Source: Oscillospiraceae bacterium
GTDB lineage: Bacteria > Bacillota > Clostridia > Oscillospirales > Acutalibacteraceae
Direction of reading: 5' to 3'
NCBI GenBank assembly: GCA_029219165.1
Contig: JAQXSW010000007.1
Coordinates: 62,001 to 126,000 of the forward strand
Length of the DNA stretch: 64,000 nucleotides
The notes beneath the pieces were generated by a model. It did no database searches, was not told the origin of the DNA, and was given only the letters and a program-made list of their open reading frames with translations. Numbering within the stretch: position 1 is the first letter of the stretch; every line of letters starts with the position of its first letter. The position numbers and the translations under genes were made by a program. This document shows positions 25,967-33,928 of this stretch, one piece after another.

Positions 25967-27181
25967 TTTAGAAGATTTTGCTGGAAGATTATCAAATAAC
26001 TCCATCATATCCAGATAATATTTATAGAATACATCTTTCTTTTCTTTCCAGCCAACCCAAGAAAGGTGATCTTTATGTTCAACAGGCATATTGTACCAAA
26101 TACCCGAATTAAATGGTCCTGTGTAATTATCTGCCTTCTCACTTGGAAGAGTAAACGGCGCCATTTGCCCAAGAACGTTTACGAATCCGTCATGTGGCAT
26201 CCATTCTTTTTTGCCTTGACCACCGGTTAATGCGGTTAATTCATCATCCCAATATCTTCCGGTATAAAGTCCACCAAATTTTGCTATAATTCCGGCATCT
26301 TTTGAACATTTACGATTTTCCGGATTCTTCTTCATTGGTGCTGAGCGCTCTGCAAGTCTTGCAAAATAGTATGTATTTGGATTTACAACCGCTCTATCAT
26401 TCATTTCATATCTTACTTGGAGTTTCATTTCGTTACCAATTGCATCAAACCAATTTTCACAAAATCTATCCATTTCTTTTACATAGTTACGTGGGTTTGT
26501 CAAATGATTACCATGAACATCCTTTTTCTCCGACATTATTCCCCAATGTTCCATGTAAAAATCCCAAAATTTAAGTGCAAGTTCGCTCTTTCCAAGCGCA
26601 GTCATTATCATAAGCATAATATAGGATGCAACTGTATTTCCATGACTACGAAGAAGACCAGAAGCAAGAGTTGTTCCGTTATTAACTCCTGAAAGGGTTG
26701 TTACGGTATGAAGAAGATCTCCTTGTCCACCTTTAAAGAGTGGTGAAAGCTCTTCCGGTGGTGTGCCGGCAATTTCCTCAGCATTTCCTCTTGTCAGAAG
26801 ATTGGCCAATGTAATAACTGTAGGACCGCCAAAAGAGTGTCCAACGATATTAATTTTCTCATGGTGACCCGGTTTACCCCAATCCTTAAGAACTCCGGGA
26901 TATGTACGTCCATATCTTGCATGTCCATATTTTTCAGAATGCACCTTGCCATAATCTACGCGTCCACCAAAAAGGTATGCATATAAAATGCAAGAACGAT
27001 CCCATGAACTGTTAAAAGGTCCAAGAGATGGATAGAAAATCTCATATCCCTGCTTTCTCAAATATTTGGCAACATTTCTGTCCGGGCGAAACCCCCAATA
27101 GTGCATGAACTTATCAAGCATATCTGATTCACCAAATCCAAAAAAGCCATGGATAAGTACAGTTGGATATTTATTTGCCAT
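25964..27181 (-). CDS. Family I.5-like (Geobacillus/staphylococcal type) lipase without signal peptide
   Basis: 405 residues. HGFFGFG oxyanion region at 11-17; nucleophile Ser116 in GHSFGG; catalytic His in VEHKDHLSW near the C-terminus. Asp61, His81 and His87 (SSWDR, KVHSEKYGHARYGRTYPG) match the zinc-binding residues of Geobacillus lipases at the same numbers. Those enzymes are secreted; here no signal peptide is present, suggesting a cytoplasmic ester or lipid hydrolase. Divergent from a TetR-family gene that may control it. A decayed paralog tail lies directly downstream. Confidence 0.88.
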   Translation of the reverse strand: MANKYPTVLIHGFFGFGESDMLDKFMHYWGFRPDRNVAKYLRKQGYEIFYPSLGPFNSSWDRSCILYAYLFGGRVDYGKVHSEKYGHARYGRTYPGVLKDWGKPGHHEKINIVGHSFGGPTVITLANLLTRGNAEEIAGTPPEELSPLFKGGQGDLLHTVTTLSGVNNGTTLASGLLRSHGNTVASYIMLMIMTALGKSELALKFWDFYMEHWGIMSEKKDVHGNHLTNPRNYVKEMDRFCENWFDAIGNEMKLQVRYEMNDRAVVNPNTYYFARLAERSAPMKKNPENRKCSKDAGIIAKFGGLYTGRYWDDELTALTGGQGKKEWMPHDGFVNVLGQMAPFTLPSEKADNYTGPFNSGIWYNMPVEHKDHLSWVGWKEKKDVFYKYYLDMMELFDNLPAKSSK

Positions 27182-27255
27182 AATTTATTCCCTCCAAAAA
27201 TATAATATATCCATAAATATTATATTACAATAAAAATGAAAATACAATTTTTTTG

Positions 27256-27283
27256 TTGACACTTTGTTAATTCCCAATATAAT
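27256..27283 (+). promoter_or_regulatory. Promoter of the TetR gene
   Basis: TTGACA (27256-27261), 16-base spacer, TATAAT (27278-27283). Confidence 0.65.
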
Positions 27284-27286
27284 AAT

Positions 27287-27324
27287 AATTAAGGTTATAT
27301 AACACAAGTTACATAACTTTAATT
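27287..27324 (+). promoter_or_regulatory. TetR-type operator (long inverted repeat)
   Basis: AATTAAGGTTATATAAC (27287-27303) faces GTTACATAACTTTAATT (27308-27324): 17-base arms with two mismatches and a 4-base centre, starting four bases after the -10 box. Position and symmetry suit autorepression by the TetR protein. Confidence 0.65.
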
Positions 27325-27347
27325 ATCTTAAGAAAGGACGTATGTAC

Positions 27348-27935
27348 GTGCCACCAAAGCAAAAATATACCAGAGAGGTCATTTTGAATGCTGCTGTAAA
27401 TTTGGCAAGAGAGGGTGGGCTTTCTGCCGTTGTTGCACGTAATGTAGGCAAATCCCTTGGTTGCACAGTAAGTCCCATATTTTCATATTTTAGTAATATG
27501 GAAGACCTTCAACAAGCCGTTAAAGACGAGGCGCTAAAAATTTATCAAGATTATATACAAACTACAAATGGCTATCCACCGTCATTTAAAATGAATTGTT
27601 TACAAATGATAAAATTTGCGAAAAAAGAACCATGTCTTTTTGAAATAGTGTTTAGTTCAAAAGGCCTTGAAACAAATTTTGACAATGATATTGAAAGTCT
27701 TTCTAAAGCATATAATATTTCAAAGGCTGAAGGATATTCAATTTTGAACTCACTTTGGATTCAAGCTTATGGAATAGGAGTTTTAACTTCGAAGGGAATC
27801 GTTGAGTTTTCAGATGATGAAATATCAAAGATGCTTGAACAGATATATATGGGAAGTATTATGCTGGCAAAAAATGATAATGACAAAACTCCTGGCTTGT
27901 CGCGTCCAATCATAAAAGTATCCATAAAAAAGTAA
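27348..27935 (+). CDS. TetR/AcrR family transcriptional regulator
   Basis: I prefer GTG 27348 because AAAGGA ends nine bases before it; the ATG at 27342 would be only three bases from the SD. This gives 195 residues beginning MPPKQKYTREVILNAAVNLA. The N-terminal helix-turn-helix (GLSAVVARNVGKSLGCTVSP ... FSYFSNMEDL) is of TetR type; the C-terminal ligand domain is not recognisable as a specific class. It is divergent from the lipase gene, with an inverted repeat at its own promoter. Confidence 0.85.
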   Translation: MPPKQKYTREVILNAAVNLAREGGLSAVVARNVGKSLGCTVSPIFSYFSNMEDLQQAVKDEALKIYQDYIQTTNGYPPSFKMNCLQMIKFAKKEPCLFEIVFSSKGLETNFDNDIESLSKAYNISKAEGYSILNSLWIQAYGIGVLTSKGIVEFSDDEISKMLEQIYMGSIMLAKNDNDKTPGLSRPIIKVSIKK

Positions 27936-28258
27936 GCACCATTTTATTCATCTTGCTCCACTTTGCTCAAAAATCAGCTGAAATACTTTTAAAATGCTCC
28001 ACAATATATTAAAATACAGCCTTAGCATACTTTTTTGATGATTGCCAAATTTCTCACTTTATTAAAATACAACTACAAGTTAACCATTTCAAATCAAACA
28101 TCTGCGCTGAAATCCTTATTCTTTAAGCTCCAAGCTCTTATATTATTTCCACTAGAGTTTGTCATATATTGTTATAAATGAATATGATGTAATCAGAGCA
28201 ATGCGTGTTGGAACTAATAAATTTGTTAATTATATTTATAATATTATAATATAAAAGG
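27936..28258. other. Gene-free AT-rich spacer
   Basis: No ORF with a ribosome site and no clear terminator for the TetR gene. It holds one copy of a short repeat (27954-27975, TGCTCCACTTTGCTC...) whose second copy is at 28536-28557 after the next gene. Nothing else is recognised. Confidence 0.5.
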
Positions 28259-28270
28259 AGGTACTCTATT

Positions 28271-28504
28271 ATGGGTATGGACTTAGGATTATTGATAAAA
28301 TTAAAGCAAGCGTGGGAAGTGTTTAAAACAAATCATCCCCGCTTTCCGGACTTTTTAAATCACTTAAAATCGAACGGAGTCATTCCCGGGACAGAGGTTG
28401 TTATCTCTGTCACATATCCAAATGGACAGAATATTAAATCAACAATTAAGGTAAAAGAAGCCGATGTTGAGCTGTTTGAAATGTTTAATTCCTTAAACAT
28501 GTAA
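28271..28504 (+). CDS. Small conserved-looking protein of unknown function
   Basis: 77 residues: MGMDLGLLIKLKQAWEVF at the start, then a basic, Pro-containing stretch (NHPRFPDFLNHLKSNG) and a beta-rich part (EVVISVTYPNGQNIKSTIKV). A very strong SD (AAAGGAGGT) lies eight bases before ATG, which is why I accept it. I have a vague memory of similar short proteins in gut Clostridia but no function. Flanked on both sides by copies of a short diverged repeat. Confidence 0.7.
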   Translation: MGMDLGLLIKLKQAWEVFKTNHPRFPDFLNHLKSNGVIPGTEVVISVTYPNGQNIKSTIKVKEADVELFEMFNSLNM

Positions 28505-28655
28505 TAACGTCTTAAAGTAAGTTTTTAAGGGATTTTACTCCACTTTACTCAAAAACCCTCTAAATCGCCCTTAAAACAGCGTTTAAACACATGTTTTACA
28601 CCTTAATCGCACTCCACCATCAAAATTAAAGAACTTTTTTGGAAAACTCGATTCC

Positions 28656-28720
28656 AGCCATTCAGATTTCTACAAATGATCATTTGGTCATTAAAAAAAA
28701 TCTGAGTGGCTATTTTTTTA
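28656..28720 (+). terminator. Terminator-like hairpin with long loop
   Basis: AGCCATTCAGATTT (28656-28669) faces AAATCTGAGTGGCT (28698-28711), one G-T pair, then ATTTTTTTA. The 28-base loop contains the palindrome AAATGATCATTT. It could end transcripts from 28271 or be the 3' end of a small RNA. Confidence 0.55.
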
Positions 28721-29047
28721 TGCAAAAAATCCGGAGAGAAATACAAATCCTAAAATTATGCATGCAAAATTACAAAAATAAAATTTCAAATTTTTCTTGG
28801 ATCCGGAAAAATAAAAATTATATGTTGGGAATTTTTTTGACAATTTCCCTACTCAAAATTTTTAAAAAACTTTACAGTGATTTCTCCAATCCAGAAAAAA
28901 TAAATTAAATTTTAGACATGATTTGCTCTAAAAAAATCAAAAACTTAGCTTATTTTTCAAATTTTATGAACGTGCACGCCTGAAACTCACAAAAAATAGT
29001 CCAATAGTCCATAACCAACGTAATTACGTGCTTTTTCTATTTTCAGA

Positions 29048-29413
29048 CCTATAAATAGGACAAATATGAAATCATTAACCCCTATTTATTGCTTGTTTTA
29101 TCCTAGCTTTTATAAAACTATTTTTTTGCGTTTTTCCATGAAATGATTTACCCCAGTTTTACACCTGAATTTTTGTTTAATGGTAATTCATTTTTCGACA
29201 AAATAGGAAATATTAATCCTATAATTTTCCAATTTTTTTGCACCTATTTTTTCGTAGATATAGGAATAAATAAAAAATTTCCACAATATATTGCAATAAA
29301 TAAAAAAATAGGCTATATTTATCCTATGAACAATAGGTCATTTTTTCCTTATAATTTACCCTCATTTTTGCACCTATTTTACAGATGTTTTTAGGTTGTA
29401 TTTTAGCTATAGG
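29048..29413. repeat. Array of CCTAT / ATAGG boxes
   Basis: Twelve copies of the pentamer in either orientation within 366 bases: CCTAT at 29048, 29081, 29218, 29243, 29323 and 29373; ATAGG at 29055, 29203, 29260, 29308, 29333 and 29409. Several form facing pairs, e.g. CCTATAAATAGG (29048-29059). The 16-mer TTTTTGCACCTATTTT occurs at about 29235 and 29365. Lies directly upstream of the Phd/YefM-type gene and may be its operator array, or an iteron-like set. Confidence 0.7.
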
Positions 29414-29454
29414 AAAAATGTCTGCAATAAATTCCTTTAAAGGGTGTGTTTTTT

Positions 29455-29718
29455 TTGATAATAAATACAAAAAGTGTAATTTCAATTAGTGATGCAAATC
29501 AGAATTTTTCAAAGGTTGCAAAACTTGCAGAGAAGTATGATGAGGTAGTCATATTTAAAAATAACAAGCCGAAATATCTTCTTATAACTTTGGATGACAC
29601 AGAGTTTTTTAACGAAAATACAATGGATGACGATATCAAAGAGATATCTCAGAAGATTCTTAAAAGGTTTAAGCCAAATATTTCACAGATTAAACTTAAA
29701 AATAGTAATTTTGAATAA
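29455..29718 (+). CDS. Phd/YefM family antitoxin-like protein without an adjacent toxin
   Basis: I start it at TTG 29455 (AAAGGG lies ten bases upstream); an in-frame GTG at 29446 is too close to that SD. This gives 87 residues with ISISDANQNFSKVAKL and VVIFKNNKPKYLLITL, the N-terminal Phd/YefM DNA-binding fold. The C-terminal tail, which normally wraps the toxin, is Lys/Asn-rich and not recognisable. No RelE, Doc or PIN gene follows; a terminator does. It may be an orphan antitoxin or a repressor. Confidence 0.8.
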   Translation: MIINTKSVISISDANQNFSKVAKLAEKYDEVVIFKNNKPKYLLITLDDTEFFNENTMDDDIKEISQKILKRFKPNISQIKLKNSNFE

Positions 29719-29762
29719 AAAAATACCATCTTGGAACACCTTCCAAGATGGTATTTTCTTTT
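29719..29762 (+). terminator. Terminator of the Phd-like gene
   Basis: AAAATACCATCTTGGAA faces TTCCAAGATGGTATTTT, then CTTTT. Confidence 0.9.
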
Positions 29763-29813
29763 AATATTCAACTAATAATTACCTTAATAATTCCACCACA
29801 AAATTATTAATAA

Positions 29814-29969
29814 TTACTTTCCGTCATGACGTGTAACTTCAGCTCTGTACCACTTTTCGTCTACCCAACGCCAGAATTCGTTGACCTTTCCTTTAAACAT
29901 AAGTGGTTGCAAAACGTCTGAAAGTTTTCCGAGGCCTTTTGCTACAACTTCAAGAATTGTATTTAACAT
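29814..29969 (-). CDS. 51-residue protein of unknown function
   Basis: Begins MLNTILEVVAKGLGKLSDVL and ends in a Trp-rich basic stretch (NEFWRWVDEKWYRAEVTRHD). SD GGGAGGAAA sits about seven bases before the ATG at 29969, and a near-consensus promoter lies upstream (30014-30042), so I accept it despite its size. The N-terminal ~20 residues could form an amphipathic helix. No family recognised. Could be a small peptide acting on membranes or ribosomes, but that is speculation. Confidence 0.7.
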   Translation of the reverse strand: MLNTILEVVAKGLGKLSDVLQPLMFKGKVNEFWRWVDEKWYRAEVTRHDGK

Positions 29970-30013
29970 AATATTTCCTCCCAAATATTTGTACCGATAT
30001 TAATAACAATGCA

Positions 30014-30042
30014 ATTATATCAATTTGTAAATTGATTATCAA
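30014..30042 (-). promoter_or_regulatory. Promoter of the 51-residue gene
   Basis: On the minus strand TTGATA (30042-30037), 17-base spacer, TATAAT (30019-30014). It overlaps the spacer right after the DUF6472-like stop codon. Confidence 0.6.
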
Positions 30043-30045
30043 CAA

Positions 30046-30225
30046 CTAATTTTGCTTCCTTACAATAGAATATTCATCACCAAACCTAAAATATGGACAT
30101 TGATCTTTATTGTTTGAAGATAACATCCGACCATAATCATCCTCATCCATATCAACAGAGCAACAATACTCGTCATATTCCTCATCATAAGTATAGTTTA
30201 TACATTGATCACAATTATAACTCAT
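30046..30225 (-). CDS. DUF6472-like small acidic cysteine protein
   Basis: 59 residues: MSYNCDQCINYTYDEEYDEY, a Cys-Cys pair, a Met-Asp-Glu acidic stretch, then CPYFRFGDEYSIVRKQ at the C-terminus. The pattern CxxC ... CC ... CPYF ... DEY.IVRKQ matches the small clostridial DUF6472 family as I recall it. The cysteines could bind metal. The SD GGAGG is four bases from the ATG and overlaps the stop codon of the upstream EamA transporter gene, so they are in one operon. Function unknown. Confidence 0.7.
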   Translation of the reverse strand: MSYNCDQCINYTYDEEYDEYCCSVDMDEDDYGRMLSSNNKDQCPYFRFGDEYSIVRKQN

Positions 30226-30233
30226 ATGGCCTC

Positions 30234-31094
30234 CTACACCAAAAGAAGAAGAGTTCCGGCAACAATTAAAAGAAGTCCTATACCGGATTTTAAAGTCACA
30301 CGTTCTTTCAAGAAAATAGCAGAAAATGCAACCGTTACTATTATGCTAAGTTTATCAATAGGAACAACCACGCTTACATCGCCCGTTTGCAGTGCCTTAA
30401 AATAGAAAATCCAAGATCCGCCGGTAGTAATACCCGATGCAACTATTGCAAAAAGATTTTTCCTATCTACCCTTTTTACTTCTCTCTGTGTACCGGTAAC
30501 AAAAACCACAATCCAAGCCATAATTAAAACTACAATTGTTCTTATTGCAGTTCCCAAGGTTGAATCTATTTCTGTTACACCTATTTTTCCAAGGGTTGAA
30601 GTTATGGCAGCAAATATTGCAGATAAAACCGCGTAAAACAACCAGGATTTCTTTTCGTTATGCCTATGTTCAGTCTCTTTAAATTCAATCATTAAGAGAG
30701 TTCCAACAAGAATTAAAACCATACAGATAACTTTTATCCATGTGAGCGATTCATGCAAGAAAATAATTGCAATTATCATTGCAAGCACCGTGCTTGTCTT
30801 ATCTACAGGCGTTACCTTATTTACATCTCCAATTGTAAGGGCCTTAAAATAACATAGCCAAGAAGCGCCCGTTGCCATACCTGAAGCAATCAAAAAAAAC
30901 AAGGTCTTTCCACTTATATGTGGAATTTCTTCATACGTGCCTGCAATTAGCACAACTACCCACGCAAAAATTAAAACAACAAGCGTTCTAATTGCGGTTA
31001 CCACATTAGAATTTGTATTTTTTAACCCAATCTTTGCTAAAATTGATGTAATTCCGGCAAATATTGCCGACAGAAACGCATATAAAATCCACAT
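30234..31094 (-). CDS. EamA-family (DMT superfamily) transporter
   Basis: 286 residues, ten predicted membrane segments in two similar halves, each starting with a WILYAFLSAIFAGITSILAK / WLFYAVLSAIFAAITSTLGK-like helix, the internal duplication of 10-TM EamA proteins. Members export or import small metabolites; the substrate cannot be told. GAGG is ten bases before the ATG. Lies between the DUF975 gene and the small cysteine protein gene, both in the same direction. Confidence 0.88.
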   Translation of the reverse strand: MWILYAFLSAIFAGITSILAKIGLKNTNSNVVTAIRTLVVLIFAWVVVLIAGTYEEIPHISGKTLFFLIASGMATGASWLCYFKALTIGDVNKVTPVDKTSTVLAMIIAIIFLHESLTWIKVICMVLILVGTLLMIEFKETEHRHNEKKSWLFYAVLSAIFAAITSTLGKIGVTEIDSTLGTAIRTIVVLIMAWIVVFVTGTQREVKRVDRKNLFAIVASGITTGGSWIFYFKALQTGDVSVVVPIDKLSIIVTVAFSAIFLKERVTLKSGIGLLLIVAGTLLLLV

Positions 31095-31124
31095 AACTGA
31101 AAGACCTCGTATAAATTCTAAAAA

Positions 31125-31898
31125 TTATTCCACGGTTTCTACTATTGTACCATAGTTTTCTTCTGAATTAACTGTTCCATGTGCAATACTGTCATAAAAA
31201 GCGTACTCAGAAGCAAGCATATATGGTGATAAGAAAAGAGAACCAATACCAAGAGTAAATACTGAAAGGATAATCCATCCAATAAAACTAAATTGAAGAC
31301 AGAACAATTCCCATTTATGGCCCTTCATTAGTTCTCTTGATGCTTTTATGGCATCTATTGGACTCATTTCAGGATGCTCTTCAAGAATATAAAACGTCAT
31401 TGAATATGCATAACTCATAATTATTCCCGGTATAAATAACAATAGGAACCACAGTGAAATAAATACAGCTAAAAGAATCTTTGTTACAAGAGCTTTGCCA
31501 AAAATATCAAACTTTGAGAATAAATCATTAAATTTTGCTTCTCCTGTTGTCATGAGGTTTTTAAAGAAAGTTACTTCGCCAACCTTGATTGCTCCTCCTA
31601 TAATCATTCCAACTATTCCCCAAATAGAGAGAACTGTAATTAAAATTGCACCTAGTGGCAAAAGCCAAGGCAAAGAAGAATTCAGCTCATGAAAAGATTC
31701 CATAGAAAAATAGGCATTTACATCTTGTCCATTGAAATACTTTTCTATATCTTTATCGGAAATGTCAAAATTTAATGAAAAATTTGGCCCACTGTTTGTA
31801 GCACCTAAAAGACCGGCTACAAATGTTGTTGCCACGGCAACACCCCATTTGCCACTGAGTTTTTCTCTTGATTTTGCTCTTAATTCAGATGCTTTCAT
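31125..31898 (-). CDS. DUF975 family membrane protein
   Basis: Start set at ATG 31898 (MKASELRAKSREKLSGKWG), which has SD AGGAGG seven bases upstream; an earlier in-frame ATG at 31922 has none. 257 residues with a conserved N-terminal ASELRAKSREKL helix and about five membrane segments, including FIPGIIMSYAYSMTFYILEE, typical of DUF975. Function unknown; it precedes the EamA transporter gene by 30 bases. Confidence 0.87.
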   Translation of the reverse strand: MKASELRAKSREKLSGKWGVAVATTFVAGLLGATNSGPNFSLNFDISDKDIEKYFNGQDVNAYFSMESFHELNSSLPWLLPLGAILITVLSIWGIVGMIIGGAIKVGEVTFFKNLMTTGEAKFNDLFSKFDIFGKALVTKILLAVFISLWFLLLFIPGIIMSYAYSMTFYILEEHPEMSPIDAIKASRELMKGHKWELFCLQFSFIGWIILSVFTLGIGSLFLSPYMLASEYAFYDSIAHGTVNSEENYGTIVETVE

Positions 31899-32046
31899 TA
31901 TTTTTCCTCCTAAATTATTCAAAATTAAAAATATAAAAACATTCCATTTACACTTACATTTTCATTGTATTCTTACTATGTTGCACCGTCAATTAAAATA
32001 TGATATTATAATAAAACTTTAATAATTGAGAGAAGGGACTTTCATT

Positions 32047-33876
32047 ATGTGTGGAATTATCGGTTTTACTGGTAATACAGAAGCTGCTCCATTACTGCTT
32101 GATGGACTTGAAAAACTTGAATATAGAGGATATGACTCCGCCGGTATTGCAGTAATAGAGAATGAGAGCATTAATATAATAAAATCAGAAGGAAAAATTA
32201 AAAACCTTCGTGAAAAAATCGCTAAAAACCATACCCCAAAAGGTTTTGTCGGAATAGGCCATACTCGTTGGGCAACCCACGGCAAGCCAAGTGACGAAAA
32301 CGCTCATCCTCACTATAGTAAATCCAGAAGATTTGCTGTAGTTCACAATGGTATAATTGAAAACTTTGCCGAACTCAAAGACGAATTAATTGCTAAAGGC
32401 TATATTTTTCACAGTGAAACAGACACTGAAGTTGTTGCTCATTTATTAGATGACTGTTATGACGGAAACTTCTTTAACACAGTAATAGCCATGACAAAAC
32501 GCCTTGTTGGATCATATGCTCTTGGTATTGTTTGCAAAGATGTACCGGATAAAATAATCTGTGTAAAAAAAGCAAATCCACTTATTGTCGCAGTAAGTGA
32601 CAAGGGAAATTTCATTGCATCAGACATTACCGCCGTTCTTGCGTACACAAGAAATGTATACACAATGCAAGATGATGAAGTGGCTATACTCTCTAAAAAT
32701 TCGGTCGATTTCTACAACCTTAATGGAGAACCAATAAACAAAGAAATTGAAAAAGTTACTTGGAATGTTGACGCCGCTTCAAAAGGTGGATATGAACATT
32801 TCATGATTAAGGAAATTAAAGAGCAGCCGGAAGCAATCAGAGCTACCCTTTCTCCAAGAATTACAGCAGATGGAAAGATAAATCTTGATGGTATTTCTCT
32901 TTCTGATGAACAAATCCGTGGGTTCAAACGTATTTACATTACTGCTTGTGGCTCTGCATATCATGTAGGTGTTGTTGGAAAATATGTAATTGAACAACTT
33001 GCAAGAATTCCTGTTGAAGTAGATCTTGCTTCAGAATTCAGATATAGATATCCTCTTGTTGACAAAGATACTCTTGTTATTTTAATCAGCCAGAGCGGCA
33101 CAACAGCCGACACACTTGAAGCTCTTCGTGAAGCAAAGAGACGTGGTGCAAGAACCTTATCTATTGTAAATGTTGTCGGCTCTGCCATTGCAACTGAAAG
33201 TGACGACGTTCTTTATACATGGGCAGGTCCGGAAATTTCTGTTGCAACAACAAAGGCATACAGCACACAGCTTTCACTCATTTATTTAATTGCAATACGT
33301 CTTGCTCTTGCAACTAAAGCAATTACCGACAGTGTTGCAGATGAACTTATTTCTGAAATTCAAGCTCTTCCGGAAAAAACAGAAAAAATCTTTGAACTTG
33401 AAGATAGCATTCAGAGAATATCTGAAAGATATACTTATCTTCATCATGCATATTTTATTGGAAGGAATCTTGACTACGCTGTTGCTCTTGAGGCATCTTT
33501 AAAACTTAAAGAAATCAGCTACATTCATTCTGAAGCTTATGCTGCAGGTGAATTAAAACACGGAACTATTTCTCTCATTGAACCGGGTACTTCTGTAATT
33601 GCTCTTTGCTGTTGTGAACGCTTGGTAGAAAAAACAATCAGCAATGCAAAAGAAGTTATGGCAAGAGGCGCAGAAGTGCTCTGTATAACTACTGAAGACA
33701 ACAAGAGTTGTGCAAGTATTTGTGATCACACAATCTACATTCCAAAAACACATCCTCTTCTTATGCCTTCTCTTGAAGTAATTCCACTTCAACTCCTCGG
33801 TTACTATACTGCTAAATCACGTAAATGTGATATTGACCAGCCACGCAACCTTGCAAAGAGCGTTACCGTAGAATAA
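32047..33876 (+). CDS. glmS: Glutamine--fructose-6-phosphate aminotransferase
   Basis: 609 residues from ATG 32047. That start leaves Cys2 (MCGIIGFTG) as the N-terminal nucleophile, required for the glutaminase; an in-frame ATG at 32026 would block it. SD GAAGGGA is present. Two SIS domains follow (ISQSGTTADTLEALREAKRR; EASLKLKEISYIHSEAYAAG). It makes glucosamine-6-phosphate for wall synthesis. The ~120-base leader is too short for, and lacks, the glmS ribozyme used by many Gram-positives. Confidence 0.96.
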   Translation: MCGIIGFTGNTEAAPLLLDGLEKLEYRGYDSAGIAVIENESINIIKSEGKIKNLREKIAKNHTPKGFVGIGHTRWATHGKPSDENAHPHYSKSRRFAVVHNGIIENFAELKDELIAKGYIFHSETDTEVVAHLLDDCYDGNFFNTVIAMTKRLVGSYALGIVCKDVPDKIICVKKANPLIVAVSDKGNFIASDITAVLAYTRNVYTMQDDEVAILSKNSVDFYNLNGEPINKEIEKVTWNVDAASKGGYEHFMIKEIKEQPEAIRATLSPRITADGKINLDGISLSDEQIRGFKRIYITACGSAYHVGVVGKYVIEQLARIPVEVDLASEFRYRYPLVDKDTLVILISQSGTTADTLEALREAKRRGARTLSIVNVVGSAIATESDDVLYTWAGPEISVATTKAYSTQLSLIYLIAIRLALATKAITDSVADELISEIQALPEKTEKIFELEDSIQRISERYTYLHHAYFIGRNLDYAVALEASLKLKEISYIHSEAYAAGELKHGTISLIEPGTSVIALCCCERLVEKTISNAKEVMARGAEVLCITTEDNKSCASICDHTIYIPKTHPLLMPSLEVIPLQLLGYYTAKSRKCDIDQPRNLAKSVTVE

Positions 33877-33881
33877 GACAA

Positions 33882-33928
33882 ATACCGCCATATTGTATGA
33901 TTTACAATATGGCGGTATATTTTTTTAT
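33882..33928. terminator. Terminator between glmS and the HD nucleotidase gene
   Basis: ATACCGCCATATTGT faces ACAATATGGCGGTAT, then ATTTTTTT; converging genes share it. Confidence 0.9.

Larger units (their letters stand above)
28505..29454. other. 950-bp gene-poor region with hairpin and short repeats
   Basis: Extremely AT-rich. Two open frames here (28639-28908 and 29143-29394) lack ribosome sites and I do not accept them. Contents: a second copy of the CTCCACTTT repeat (28536-28557), a long hairpin with T-tract (28656-28720), a 12-base palindrome ACGTAATTACGT (near 29020-29034), and the ATAGG/CCTAT array (29048-29413) leading to the antitoxin gene. Confidence 0.6.

Noticed and set aside
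28656..28720. Insertion sequence or MITE
   Set aside because: The hairpin has T-tract polarity like a terminator and no target duplication could be seen.
28639..28908. Plus-strand ORF of 89 codons
   Set aside because: TTG start without SD, extreme AT content, and it runs through a hairpin with a T-tract.
29143..29394. Plus-strand ORF of 83 codons
   Set aside because: No SD, Phe/Ile/Lys composition that just reflects AT richness, and it covers the ATAGG/CCTAT array.
31923..32046. Possible glmS ribozyme
   Set aside because: The leader is only about 120 bases, lacks the conserved core and has no pairing pattern of the ribozyme.
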